In this document: positions 54,139 through 64,000 of the stretch, piece by piece | Layout: each line of letters opens with the position of its first letter | Numbering within the stretch: the stretch's first letter is position 1 | NCBI GenBank assembly: GCA_016271365.2 | Contig: CM057459.1 | Location: 488,945,501-489,009,500 of the forward strand | From: Neoceratodus forsteri | Taxonomy: Eukaryota; Chordata; Ceratodontiformes; Ceratodontidae | Direction: 5' to 3' | DNA: 64,000 nt | Program-made: the position numbers and the translations under genes | Notes under the pieces: model-generated | Told to the model about the DNA's origin: nothing | Seen by the model: the letters and a program-made list of their open reading frames with translations, nothing else | The model's database searches: none

Positions 54139-55218
54139 AGCACACCAGGGTCCACAGTGTCAAATGCTGCAGTGAGATCAAGGAGAACCAAGATGGAACG
54201 AGACCTTCAATCTCTCGCTATTAGATGATCATTTAGTACCCGGACAAGGGCCTTCTCAGTACTATGTCTCTTCCTAAATCCAGACTGAAGAGAATCCCAG
54301 GCATCGTGGGTTGAACGATGATCATCCAGCTGCAGTGCAACTACTTTCTCAATATCCTTGCCCACAAAAGGCAGGTTAGAGACAGGTCTGTAGTTGGTCA
54401 GACAGTCTGGGTCCAGGGAGGGCTTTTTCAGGAACAGTCAAACAACTGCCTACTTTAGGGGATCAGGAAAGATCACCCTCTCCAACGAACTCCAGACAAT
54501 CTCGGCCAGGACCGGGCCGATTACCTCAATGCAACCCACAAGGAGTCGTGTTGGGCCTGGGTCCAAACTACAGCTGGTTGGCTGCAAAGTCTGGACAATC
54601 CTCATGATATCTATGAATTCCATTTGGTCAAAGTCAGACCAGGAAGACTGGGTGCTCAAGACCTCCCTCCGACCTCTGCAGCACCCCTTAGAGGGGGCTG
54701 GGCTGATACCAGACCTGAGGGTAGCAACCTTATCTGTGAAGAATCGAGCAAACTCATCACACTTTCCTCATGAAAAAGCTCCCCCATGCTGGAGACAGAT
54801 TAGACTGCACAATCTGTCAACAGTCCAGAAGAGAAGAGCTGAGCTGGTCGATTTTGCACAGTGGCAATCTCCCTGGACAGGAATTTTGCCTTCTTAAGGG
54901 TGATTATTGATTGATAGATGGTATAAAGATCCATCAATCTAAACCTGTCAACCTCCAGGCCTGATTTCTGGCAAGCTCTCTCCAACCTTCAACTCGCTCT
55001 CCTCAACTCCTTCAATGTCCCATCAAACCATGGGGCTCTTAGGCGAAGAGTGAGGGGGCAAACATGAACAGGAGCAATGGAATCCAGGGCTTCCGTCACC
55101 ACCTTATTATAGGCAGGTACCAGATCCCTGGAGTCCATGCATTCACTCAAAAAACTCAATAGATCCAGCACCACCAGTAGACCTTCTGGGGTCACACCCC
55201 ATAAAGGGCAGTACTGGA
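54139..55218 (-). pseudogene. L2 linker and RT fingers
   Basis: Contains LRAPWFDGTLKELRRAS (frame 54989-55228) and RSELERAC-type linker (54800-54985). The frame at 54450-54659 covers STQSSWSDFDQMEFIDIMRI, CSLDPGPTRLL and FPDPLK, the start of RT. Decayed overall. The order endonuclease-linker-RT is as expected for L2. Confidence 0.65.
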
Positions 55219-55860
55219 TCATCTCCATAGGGCAGATCTGTTCAGGGGGCCCACAAAACTGAACCCTATGGTGTGATGGTCAGACCACCCAACAGGCTCC
55301 ACCACCAAGTCAGAGGTCTCCATCCCCAGGAGGAACACCAGGTCCAATGAGTGACCATTAATGTGAGTTTCTGAGGTAACAACCTGTGTGAGGCCCAGCA
55401 AAATCATAAGCTGGAGGAAGTCTTGTCCAAAACGCAAGAGTTTCTCATCAACACAGGCATTGAAATCCCCCAGAACAAAACATCTGGGGGATCCCAATAC
55501 CATATTTACGATGATGTCCGTAACTTCCTGCAGGAATTCTGTCCCATCTCTGGTTGGATGATAGATGAGTAGAATTCTGCACCCCACACCCACACCCATG
55601 ATACACTCAATCTGGCGGACCCCTCTGGCACATCCACAAGTCCCAGATCTGATCTAAAAAAGATGGCAACACCCACGCCTCTAGGATCCAACCTCAGGTG
55701 GTGTATCACCGAGTACCCAGCCGGAACTGCAGAAGCCACGCCTGGGCCCACATTCTCGTCCAGTCAGGTCTCTGTGATGCACACTAGGTCTGATTTCCCA
55801 ACAAAATCAGCTATAATAGCAGTCTTGTTTTTAATGGACCTGGCATTGCAGAACACCGTC
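55219..55860 (-). pseudogene. L2 endonuclease
   Basis: From 55860 downward on the minus strand: NARSIKNKTAIIADFVGKSD, LVCITET with TGA where Trp is expected, then LDENVGPGV. The frame at 55506-55751 continues with RLDPRGVGVAIFFRSDLGLV. The frame at 55219-55599 has YHPTRDGTEFL, CFVLGDFNACVDE, LGLTQVVTSETHINGHSLDL and WSDHHTIGFSF. All main APE-type blocks are present (ET[W], GDFN, SDHH). The frame is broken near 55600 and at the TGA. Confidence 0.8.
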
Positions 55861-56098
55861 TGGGTTGGATGGGCAGTCAAGGAAGACTGCACCACCTGCC
55901 TGCACATAGCAGAGCCCTTGGGTATGGGAATTGGGCATGGAGGACCCTTATCCTGATCCTATTTTGCCCCAGGGCATCTCCTTGTTCCCAATACCCCAAT
56001 CCGGCCAACCTCCTCCATTCCCCCACCAGGCCCAGCTCCTCCCCCCTTCTTCCTTCTTTGGATTATCCTCGAGGCATGACACCTCTGAGAAACAAGCT

Positions 56099-56375
56099 GA
56101 TGTGAGGAAACACTACTCCATGGAAAGGATGGGAAACAGATGGAACAGTCTTCCAGCCAATGTAGTGAGGGCAAAAACAATGAAGGTGGGCTCTAAGTAT
56201 GCATGCAAAAGGCATAGGGAAACATTGGTAAATAGGCAGTGTTGGGGGATGTACATCAGGAACCAGTTAGGGTCTGCAAAGACAGAATAGGCAGGGGACA
56301 TGTAGGCAGACTAGGTGGACCAAGCAGTCCTTTTCTGCTGACACATTCTATGTTTCTATGTTTCAGTTCTTCAGT
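56099..56375 (+). mobile_element. CR1 LINE, part 2 (after L2 insertion)
   Basis: Resumes the CR1 interrupted at 52887: RKHYSMERMGNRWNSLPANV then VRAKTMKVGSKYACKRHRET, then a 3' UTR with GGGTCTGCAAAGACAGAATA, GCAGACTAGGTGGACCAAGC, and the tail TTCTATGTTTCTATGTTTCA. Confidence 0.8.
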
Positions 56376-56739
56376 TCACAGCACCTGTGCCCCCTCTCAG
56401 TCTCCCAATACCTCCATCTTTCTCTGTCTGGTTATCTTTTATGCAACTCAGGTGAGACCCATTTTTGCTGTTTCCCTTCCTTCATATTGCCAGTGCAGAT
56501 GGTCTTTAAAAAGCCATGGCAGAAAGCAGCATGACTTGGGTTTCAATTCACCCTCTTTCTCCTGCTAGTATCTCAGTGGAGTGGGGGTCCCAAATGAGGG
56601 TGCATAGACCTCTTCAAGCATAGTTAAACCTATTGACATCACAGCTGAATTCAGAGTTGCTACTGATTAAATTGCTGGCCTTCAGGAACACTGAATTGAT
56701 GTCCTTTTGAGTAAAATCAGATTAAAACTCATACCTGAA
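56376..56739. other. unassigned DNA
   Basis: No gene or element signature seen between the CR1 tail and the next LINE. Confidence 0.4.
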
Positions 56740-58380
56740 TCAATTACTGTTCAAAGGATCTAAACTGATAGTACAAAAACAGTTATGTAGTGTTTATTGA
56801 TGTCACCAAGGTCTTTGACTTGGTGAACAATGTGCTCCTGCTTGAAAAACAAAGATTTTTCAGGCTACATGATTTGACTTACCACTGGTTTCAGTCACTA
56901 CCTGTCTAACCACAAGCAATTTGTTAGGTGACAGGGTTGTCTCTCTGAATACAGAAACAAAATGGATTGTGTGAAACAAGGTTCAAGTCTGGGTCCTCTC
57001 TTTTTCTCACTTTTCATTAATGATATGCCTGACAATTGTGGGAGGCCTCACTACAACTCTATGCAGATGACACTGTCCCCTGCAGGTCCTCTGCTGGTAT
57101 GAGATGGATCAATGCACAGCTGGGTAGTGACTTCAATAAGCTGGAGGCCTGGCTTCTGAGAAACAAGATGGTATTGCATGGAAAAAAAAGTCAAGAAGCC
57201 ATGCTCTTTAGCCCCAGAATGTTGGGCAGAAAGAGGATGAATCTTCTTAAACTAGCTACTGTGGGGGGTGCTGTCCTGGAGGTTGTGAGTTTTCTGAAGT
57301 ACCTAGAGATTATGCTTGACCATGATCTACCTTACAGTGTCCACGTGGATACTCTGTTAAACACTATACACCAGAAACTGTGCTTATTGTATAGAATCTT
57401 ACCCTATCTAAGGACTCCAGGCTAGCCATAGCAAAAAGCACACTAAAGCCAGTTCTTCTGCATTGTGCCCTATTTTACAATCCCTTCAGAACATGGAACA
57501 TAACAAACTCAATTACTTTTATTATAAGGTCAGTCACTTTGTAGCAGTTAACCCCCCCTCCCCAAGAACACAACTGTGCAGTCCTTGCTGCCCTTGGGTG
57601 ACCTTCTTCTATTATAGGTATGGAGTTACCCCTACTCTGCTTAGTCTTCAAATTTACCCCATCCTGCCTTGAGGGCATCCTTATGCTCAAACACAAGACA
57701 AGAATCCTTCACTCCAATTTCAGCCCACTTCTCAAAATCCCAAGGGAGAGCTCCATTCCTGGTAGACAAGCTTTCTTCTTCTTAGCCCCATCGCTCTGGA
57801 ACAATCTCACAAATGAGACTGTAAACTGTTCCACACTTGTATTATTTAGAAAGAGGCTAAAACCTTATTCTGCAGTGGTGAATCACAGCAGATGCAACCG
57901 TTGAGGTCCACCCTTTCACTTTATCCTTCAGGGCTCTTTGCTGTCACTCCTAATGGAGCCTGCTGCTCTACTTGCTACAGTGTACAATATTTTTGACACA
58001 TGAAGCCTAAACTCATTGCATTCTCTATTCTTGTATAACCTATGTATGAAATCTGTTATGCTGGTTGAATGTTATGTTTTAGTACTATATAATGTGTTTC
58101 TACTTGCACTAGTTCAAACCAAGTATGTGTAACTGACACATGTGACATTGTGTCTATCTCTATTACCAGTGTAACATGCTCAATATTTACCTCTGAATGT
58201 ATACACTATGTATTTAATGAGCAATTTATCCCATTATCTGTACATTGAATGTAATTAACGCCAGGCCATCGCTGAAAAAGGGAAATGCTATCTCTGTGGG
58301 TCCACCCAGTTATCAAAATTCAAATAAATAATCAATCATGCAACAACTAACTACCTCAAGAAATGAACAAATAAATAAAT
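56740..58380 (+). mobile_element. L2-like LINE, RT palm to 3' end
   Basis: A plus-strand, 5'-truncated LINE. VFIDVTKVFDLVNNVLL near 56790-56840 is palm A. The frame at 57036-57425 has ASLQLYADDTVPCRSS, LGSDFNKLEAWLLRNKMVLH, FLKYLEIMLDHDLPYSVHVD and KLCLLYRILPYLRT. The frame at 57620-57904 has FFFLAPSLWNNLTNETVNCS. It ends with CTCTGTGGGTCCACCCAGTT and AAATAAATAATCAATC. The YADD box is intact, but stops and shifts interrupt the frame. Its wording differs from the other L2 copies, so it is another L2-group family. Confidence 0.75.
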
Positions 58381-58456
58381 AATGAAATGCTACACAAATG
58401 AAAGCAGCTGGCCTTGGAATGGTAAAATGTAAACAAAAAGCAAAAGATCTACAGTA

Positions 58457-58954
58457 GGGAGCTTAAGCAGCAGGCAGGGAGGAAAGAGAGCTGGAGTTAT
58501 AATCTGTTTTAACTGAAATATTTGAATAGTTTGTAAGTGAAATTAGTTTTATGTGGTAAAAATTATTACCTTGAATTAGAATTGTTACATTGTAACTTTG
58601 GTGGCTTGGGGATAGTTGTCTAGCAGGGATATTTAGAGGGAAATTTAAAAGTGTTGTTTGCCTGGTGTTTGGGGGAAGGACATTAGCTGCAATTACCTTG
58701 TCTCTAAACAGGAATTAACTTGGCTTTCATTGTTCACTTGGGAGCTTAAGCAGCAGGCAGGGAGGAAAGAGAGCTGGAGTTATAATCTGTTTTAACTGAA
58801 ATATTTGAATAGTTTGTAAGTGAAATTAGTTTTATGTGGTAAAAATTATTACCTTGAATTAGAATTGTTACTTTGTAACTTTGGTGGCTTGGGGATAGTT
58901 GTCTAGCAGGGATATTTAGAGGGAAATTTAAAAGTGTTGTTTGCCTGGTGTTTG
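58457..58954 (+). promoter_or_regulatory. duplicated 283-bp 5' monomers of CR1
   Basis: GGGAGCTTAAGCAGCAGGCA begins at 58457 and again at 58740. The next roughly 215 bases are the same in both apart from a TTACATTG/TTACTTTG change, and the first unit has a further 67-base spacer. Placed directly upstream of ORF1, they have the layout of LINE 5' promoter monomers. The promoter role is inference. The near identity contrasts with the decayed ORFs downstream. Confidence 0.7.
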
Positions 58955-59240
58955 GTAAGAGCCCTCCGACCCACCCTGTTTTGTATGCCTTCTTAAATAC
59001 TGAAAAGCCACTGGGGGTTGGGATTGAAGGGCTGAGTGTTTCTGTTTGGGACTGAAATTCGAAGCAACAGGAGCTGGTGGGCCTGTGACATCTTATGGTA
59101 CCTGATGTCTGCTTACATACACTGTTAGTGTGACTGAACACACACTGGACTGTATGTGTTTGTGAGACTTGAGAACGTTATTGGTGGGGCTGAAATTGGG
59201 TTTGTAAATAACTACAGTCAGTATAGAGAGAAACTGCACT

Positions 59241-60921
59241 TCAGGGGAAAGGGACTGAGAAAAGGGGGTGTGCTATTATAAACAGACGGGGATAATCAGG
59301 GTGGCCATATTCCACCATGGCAGGCATCTTCGGAAGGGTTGTAGGCTGCACAGGCTGTGGGATGGCAATAATTCTAAATTGGGCCTGGAGAGAGGGAGGC
59401 TGCCCACTCTGTAGACAGCTATCTTGTATCAGGAGTGAGGTATATTGGTTAAGGAGTAAGCTGTGGGAGCTCGGGGGGGTGTCCAAGGATAAGGGGTGTG
59501 GATATGGGCAGCAGAAGGGTGGGGCTGAGGGAGGCTGGAGCAACGCTCTGAAATTACAGGGCGTTATGTTACAGCAAGCAGGAGGGATATTAGGATGGAG
59601 GACCCTTAGATAGGAAGTTGATGCTGGGGAAAGCTTACGGGGTGAACATTCTGAATACAAAGAGACTGGAAAAAGAGTCAGGAAGGGCTGTTGTGCGGAA
59701 GCCTAAAACAGCAGACTGTGGGAAGGGAGCTCCTAAGGTGAATAGTGCAAGACAGGAAGAAGAGGGTCAGTTTAGAGATGCAGTCAGGGGAAACTCGGGT
59801 TACTTGATGAAGGCTGACATAGACTGTCACAATAAATTTGAGCTACTAAGCAACCTAGAGGGGGAGAAAGGGGGTGGTGGAAATGAGGAAACTTATACAG
59901 AGGCCGGGAGGAGTTGGATACCATAGGGCATCACAGACCAGCTATGGAAAGGATAGACATAGTCCCAGAGGGAGAAGGGAAACATATATGTTAAACAAAT
60001 GGGGAGATGCAACATATTCCAGACATGAGGAGGAGAGCATGATTGGAGAGAAACTGGGAGACAAGGAGGTGGGAAGAAGCCCCCTTCAGCTGGGAGGTCA
60101 GTACCAAGGATGGGGCCCTAGCTAAAGGGGACCCACAGAGAGCCTCTGGAAGCAGGGGTACTATTACAAGGGGAGGATGGTGGTGTGGAAGGAAACCATC
60201 AGGGCCAGGATAAATGGTTCAGATATGAGAGGTTAAAGGGACACCTATTCAGAGGGGTTTGAGTTAAGTGGGAAAAATAGCAAGGAAGGCAGAAAGGGAG
60301 GGTGACCAGGGTCTCTAATAAGGCAGGAAGACTCCCATGAAATTCAGATCATGAATAAAGGGGAAGGGGGCTGAGAGGGCATAGTGGAGGTAACCATAAG
60401 GATGATGGAGGTGTTAAGGTTCTGTTACTGGGAGACTCGATGATTAGGGTATCCATTGGGGGACAGGGGTGGATGCCATAGCCAGGTGAAGGTAGTGAGT
60501 ATCTCTGGGCTGACAGTGCACAGAGCAAAGTTCATGGTGTATGAAATGGTTAGGGATTGTGGAGAAACCAGTTTCCTGGTGCATTTGGGAACTAATGATC
60601 TAGATGGAAATAGCATTTGGAAATCCAAGCAAGGTTCCAAGAACTTGCCAGAGTCTGTCGGGATAATGGATGCAACATTTCCTTTTCAGAGATATTGCCA
60701 GTACCAAAGGCCTCAGTGGACAAAAAAAAGAAACTACAGAGGTTAATGACTGGCTCAGGAAGTGGGGTGAAGAGAATGGGTTGGGGTGTTAGGGAACTGG
60801 AATGGGTTTTGGGAGGATAAGGACTATATGCCAAGGACAGGTTTCATCTTGCCCCATTAGGGAAGAAGTCCTTAAACAGGGGATGGCTGACTACATACAA
60901 GAAAGGTGGGGTTTAAACTTG
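59241..60921 (+). pseudogene. CR1 ORF1 (finger and esterase)
   Basis: It starts with MAGIFGRVVGCTGCGMAII at 59317; CTGC and GGCPLC pairs suggest a zinc-binding finger, followed by a short helix (RSEVYWLRSKLWEL). The frame at 59618-59926 gives KRLEKESGRAVVRKPKT and NKFELLSNLEGEKG. The esterase follows: GDSMIRVS at 60431-60454 (nucleophile Ser), HLGTNDLDG near 60582-60608, and AKDRFHLA near 60830-60853 (Asp and His). It ends YIQERWGLNL then stop at about 60921. At least two frameshifts. ORF1 binds element RNA. Confidence 0.75.
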
Positions 60922-61057
60922 TAGGGGAAGGGATGAGGAGGCTGACAGAAGCCCTCTCCTACTGATGAGGAGTAGCCGTCAAGCCCAAGAGGGAGGAAAC
61001 AGACTGGAGGTGGAGTTTCAGGAGGAGCAGGGGAGGATGGAAGTATAAGGAATCTGG

Positions 61058-61760
61058 GTGGGGTTCGAGAAAGAGGATCAGGAAAAGGGTGGGGTTGGTG
61101 TTAGTAAATGCCAGGAGCTTGGGAAACAAGTTGCCGAGTTCCAGGCCATGCTGTTCTCGGGGTTGGGGTGGATGTGGCGGCGGTCACGAGACGTGGACCA
61201 ACAAAACCATGACTGGGACCTAAATGTACAGGGTACACTATGCTTAGGAAGGATAGAAAGGAGGTCAGAGGGGTGGAGTGGCTATGTTCATTAGAGATGA
61301 TATAGAAATTACTATGGTAGAAGAGGCAGAGGGAAGCGTGGAGGCCTTATGGGTCACCTTCGATCCCCAGCAGGAGATAAGGTCAAGCTGGGAGTAGCAT
61401 ATAGGCCCCCGGGATGAGTGATGTTCTAGAGGATGGTTTGCTAGACAACATCATTGCCCAGTGTGGTCCAAAAGGGAAGGAGTGGTGTTGATGGGGACCT
61501 TAATATGCCAGGTACAAACTGGGGAACCATGTCCTCTAGGGTGGCCAAGGGCAGAGGCTGCTAGATGGCTTCCAGGATGTGTTCTTAACACAGCATGTGA
61601 TGGAGCCCACAAGGGAGGGCATGTCCTGGATGTGGTTCTGGCAGATGGGGATCTGGTAAGGACATAGTTGTACAGGACCCCTGACTGGGAGTGACCACAA
61701 TACTGTCTGGTTTCAAATAAGCATGGGGGAGTGGGGGTGAGATCTAGGACACTGGCAGTG
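61058..61760 (+). pseudogene. CR1 endonuclease
   Basis: VLVNARSLGNKLPSSR near 61094-61142 is the opening block. Frames shift repeatedly. GDLNMPGTNWGT (about 61490-61535) stands where GDFNMPG is usual. GHVLDVVLADGDLV lies near 61620-61660. A GSDHNTVWFQI-type block near 61685-61720 carries the catalytic SDH. The blocks are in correct order and spacing, so the domain is complete in content but disrupted. Confidence 0.75.
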
Positions 61761-62439
61761 GACTTCGGGGGGCAGACTTTATGTGCATGGAAATATTCTC
61801 AAGGATCACTTGAAGGGATTACCTCAATGACAAGTGTGGAAAGGAGATGGAGGTCATAAGCGGGGGACTTCATGAGGCAGTCAGGATCTCGCTAAGTTGA
61901 AGCGTAAGGGAGCAAGTCACGTAAACCATGCTGGTGGTCCAGTGAGGTACAGGTAGCAGTCAGAGAAAAGGCGGCCTACAAAAATATAAAACAACAAGAG
62001 GGATAGGGATAAGGAAATGTACCAGCTTGCATCTAGAAAAGTCACCCGTATGGTGAGGCAAAAGTCCAGTAAAGTGCAGCGGCTGGCCAGAGGATACATG
62101 GAGGAAAAGGGTTCTTCTGGTGCATTGGGGTGGAGAAAACCTAAGGCCATCTCAGCAGATTGAGATCAGGAGGGTGGGTGGAAGGGCGAGGGACCAGGCA
62201 GAGGTATTTATGAGTACTTTGCCTCTGTGTTCGCTAGGGAGGGATGGAATATCTACAAAAAGCAAGGCATGAAGGGGATAGAAGCGGCGGGGAGTGGGAT
62301 CAGGAGCAACAGAAATGGAGCAAGAGGGAAAGGTACCCCAGGGTGTCACATCTGGATAAGGATAAAAGACCAGTAAGGGGAGGGGACAGATGATGCTATC
62401 TCCACCAAAGGGTGTGGTTAGCCCTCAAGGCCCTAAAGA

Positions 62440-63110
62440 AAAACAAATCTCCAGGGCCGGATGGCATTCATCCCAGAGTACTATGGAATTGGCGGACATA
62501 CTGGCTGCACCCTGGCGGAGCTTTCAGCGGGTCACTTGAGACAGGGAGGGTACCTGAGTGATTGGCGAGAGGCACATGGTACCAATCCATAAAGGGGGTC
62601 AAGGAAGTACCAGGTGAACTATAGACCCATCAGTTTGACCTCGGTGGTGGGAAAATTAATGGAGAGTATACTAAAGGAACGATTGGGGGTGTACTTGGAG
62701 GAGGTGAGAGGTCTGGATAGTCGGCAACATGGGTTTGTGCCAGGTAGATCATGTCAAACCAACCTTGTGGAGTTCTATGAATGGGTAACATCAGAACTGG
62801 ACAGGGGTAAGCCTGTGGATGTATTATTCTTGGACTTCAGCAAGGCATTTGACTCTGTCCCTCACTGTGGTCTGGTGGAGAAACTGATGGGGTTAGGAGT
62901 AGGCCCTTTGATGGTCAGATGGATTGAAAACTGGCTAGCTGGACGCACTCAGAAAGTAGTGATCTGTGGGGAGCTCTCAAACCCTAGAGAGGTTGGTGGT
63001 GGGGTACCACAGGGCTCGGTCCTGGGTCCGATCCTGTTTAATGCATACATATCGGACATCAGGGAGGGTATAGGGTGTGAAATGAGTCTTCACGGATGAC
63101 TCCAAGATGG
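62440..63110 (+). pseudogene. CR1 reverse transcriptase
   Basis: KSPGPDGIHP-like fingers near 62445-62480. Then a clean 161-codon frame (62614-63099): [80 protein letters not shown] and GGGVPQGSVLGPILFNAYIS. A frameshift falls just before the catalytic box, which reads FTDDSKM in another frame near 63089-63110. Both Asp residues are kept; Ala is changed to Thr. Confidence 0.85.
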
Positions 63111-63179
63111 GAGCAGTAGTTGAGGGAGAAGAGGGAGGGTGGCCTGCAAGGACCTGGACACCCTGGAAAGCTGGGCTCC

Positions 63180-63800
63180 ACACATGGAAATTAAATTTCA
63201 ATATCACCAAGTGCAAGGTGTTGCATCTTGATGGAAAACTCTAAACACAGGTACACCCTGGGAGGGCGCTGGAGGCCTCGATGGGGAAAAAGACCTAGGG
63301 GTCATGGTGGATACATGTATGAATAACTCTGAGCAGTGCAGGAGGCAGCTAGCAAGGCAAACAGGATGTTGGGATGCATTGTAAGGGGGATTACCTCTAG
63401 GAGCAAGGAAGTGATTCTGCCTCTGTACAATGGACTGGTTAGACCACACCTTGAGTACTGTGTACAGTACTGGAGACCACATTTGAAGAGGGACATACAG
63501 CTCCCGGAGAGGGTACAGAGGAGGGCAACAAAGATGATCACGAGGGCTGGGGATTTGACTTATGAGGACAGACTTGAGGAGCTCTGCCTGTTTTCATTGG
63601 AGAGAGGAGAGACAGGGGGACATGATTGAGGTCTTCAAGTACCTCAAGGAATAAATAGGGTAAACATGGAGGGATCTTTAGGCTAAAGCAGGAGGTATCA
63701 CCAGAGGCATGGTTTGAAGTTGGAAGGTGGAAGGGTGAGGGAAAAGAGGAGGTTTTCACCGAGAGGTGGTGGACCCTTGGAATGCACTGCCTGGTGAGCT
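63180..63800 (+). pseudogene. CR1 ORF2 C-terminal region
   Basis: LNFNITKCKVLHLDG near 63190-63235. The frame at 63336-63629 reads NRMLGCIVRGITSRSKEVIL, PLYNGLVRPHLEYCVQYWRP, HLKRDIQLPERVQRRATKMI and YEDRLEELCLFSLERG. The final WNALPGELV-type block lies out of frame near 63777-63805. Confidence 0.8.
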
Positions 63801-63805
63801 GGTTC

Positions 63806-64000
63806 AGAGATCCACAGTGGAGGGCTTCAAGAGAGGTGGGACAGACACAGAAAGTGGATGTATCAGATGATGGCCTGTCCCAAGGGGGTGGGATGGATGA
63901 TAGGGGTTTCTAGAGAACAAGGGATGGGAGGGTCTCGGCACACTATTAACGATCTAGGTTCGAGCAGACTCGATAGACCGTAAGGCCTAATCTGCTGGCA
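63806..64000 (+). mobile_element. CR1 3' UTR, window edge
   Basis: Non-coding 3' part of the CR1. GTTCGAGCAGACTCGATAGA (about 63958-63977) and AGGCCTAATCTGCTGGCA match the 3' end near 12.05-12.10 kb (CGAGCAGACTCGATAGACCT, GCCTTTTTCTGCCGGCA). The short-repeat tail should begin just past the window. Confidence 0.8.

Larger units (their letters stand above)
52888..56098 (-). mobile_element. L2-like LINE inserted in CR1 (5-bp TSD)
   Basis: A minus-strand L2 of 3.2 kb flanked by GATGT (52883-52887 and 56099-56103). Removing it restores the CR1 reading (KFKRDV...RKHYSMERM). The 3' end on the plus strand starts with CAAT/CGAT units (52888-52912), the complement of a short-repeat tail, and GCGCCTTGATCGCTGGAAAG on the minus strand precedes it. 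It contains endonuclease, RT and C-terminal regions, with stops. Confidence 0.85.
58450..64000 (+). mobile_element. near full-length CR1 LINE
   Basis: About 5.5 kb on the plus strand running to the window edge. It has a 5' region with duplicated 283-bp monomers, ORF1 (finger-like start, linker, esterase), ORF2 (endonuclease, RT, C-terminus) and a 3' end with CGAGCAGACTCGATAGACCG near 63960. It is the only copy here with all parts in order. Frameshifts lie in ORF1, in the endonuclease and at the RT catalytic box. The final tail may lie beyond 64000. Confidence 0.85.

Noticed and set aside
55663..56290. Plus-strand frames of 78-119 codons
   Set aside because: Antisense of the L2 endonuclease and, beyond 56099, part of the CR1 C-terminus; the join is an insertion boundary and not an exon.
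1..64000. CRISPR array, operon, phage or bacterial defence system
   Set aside because: No direct-repeat/spacer pattern and no prokaryote-style coding density; the element types are those of a vertebrate nuclear genome.

Overview
The window looks like intergenic DNA from a repeat-rich vertebrate genome. I find no host protein-coding exon, rRNA, functional tRNA, CRISPR array or bacterial-style gene. Almost every longer open reading frame is a decayed piece of a transposable element. The mix is: many CR1-type LINEs with the (TATGTWTC)n-like 3' tail; several L2-type LINEs; a Ty3/gypsy element whose pol ends in an integrase of the Gmr1-like kind; gag with a SCAN-like region; hAT-like and Harbinger-like non-autonomous DNA transposons; tRNA-derived SINEs. 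This fits a non-mammalian, non-avian vertebrate such as an amphibian, lungfish or other large-genome lineage. The species cannot be fixed from sequence alone.

Layout. 0-4.4 kb: a LINE endonuclease scrap, a GGAGGA-rich higher-order tandem array, then unassigned DNA. 4.4-7.5 kb: an L2-like LINE followed by two CR1 3' scraps. 9.7-12.1 kb: a CR1 (endonuclease to 3' end). 12.8-14.2 kb: a 1.3-kb foldback hAT-like element with an 8-bp target duplication. 14.2-15.4 kb: two CR1-group scraps. 17.3-18.7 kb: a long imperfect palindrome, a doubled tRNA-like SINE unit and a Leu-tRNA-like SINE. 18.8-20.5 kb: a fairly intact CR1 3' half. 20.6-24.3 kb: a satellite-like array, a minisatellite, two palindromic MITEs and a short polyadenylated retrocopy. 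24.4-32.2 kb: a SINE, then two head-to-tail CR1s, the second split by a SINE.

32.2-46.1 kb is a nested stack. The oldest layer is a minus-strand gypsy element with two diverged repeats of about 0.9 kb (candidate LTRs). It has been hit by an L2, a CR1, a 2.4-kb hAT-like element, a SINE and a Harbinger-like MITE. 47.0-48.7 kb: a second satellite array cut by a second foldback element. 48.8-56.4 kb: CR1, gypsy gag, and a CR1 interrupted by a 3.2-kb L2 with a 5-bp duplication. 56.7-58.4 kb: another L2-like LINE.

58.45 kb to the window end is a near full-length plus-strand CR1: duplicated 283-bp 5' monomers, ORF1 with a CxxC-type finger and an esterase region, APE endonuclease, reverse transcriptase and 3' end.

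There is no pathway or operon. The features relate to each other mainly by insertion order, which can be read from target-site duplications and from interrupted reading frames. Every element carries stops or frameshifts, so none appears to be active as it stands.
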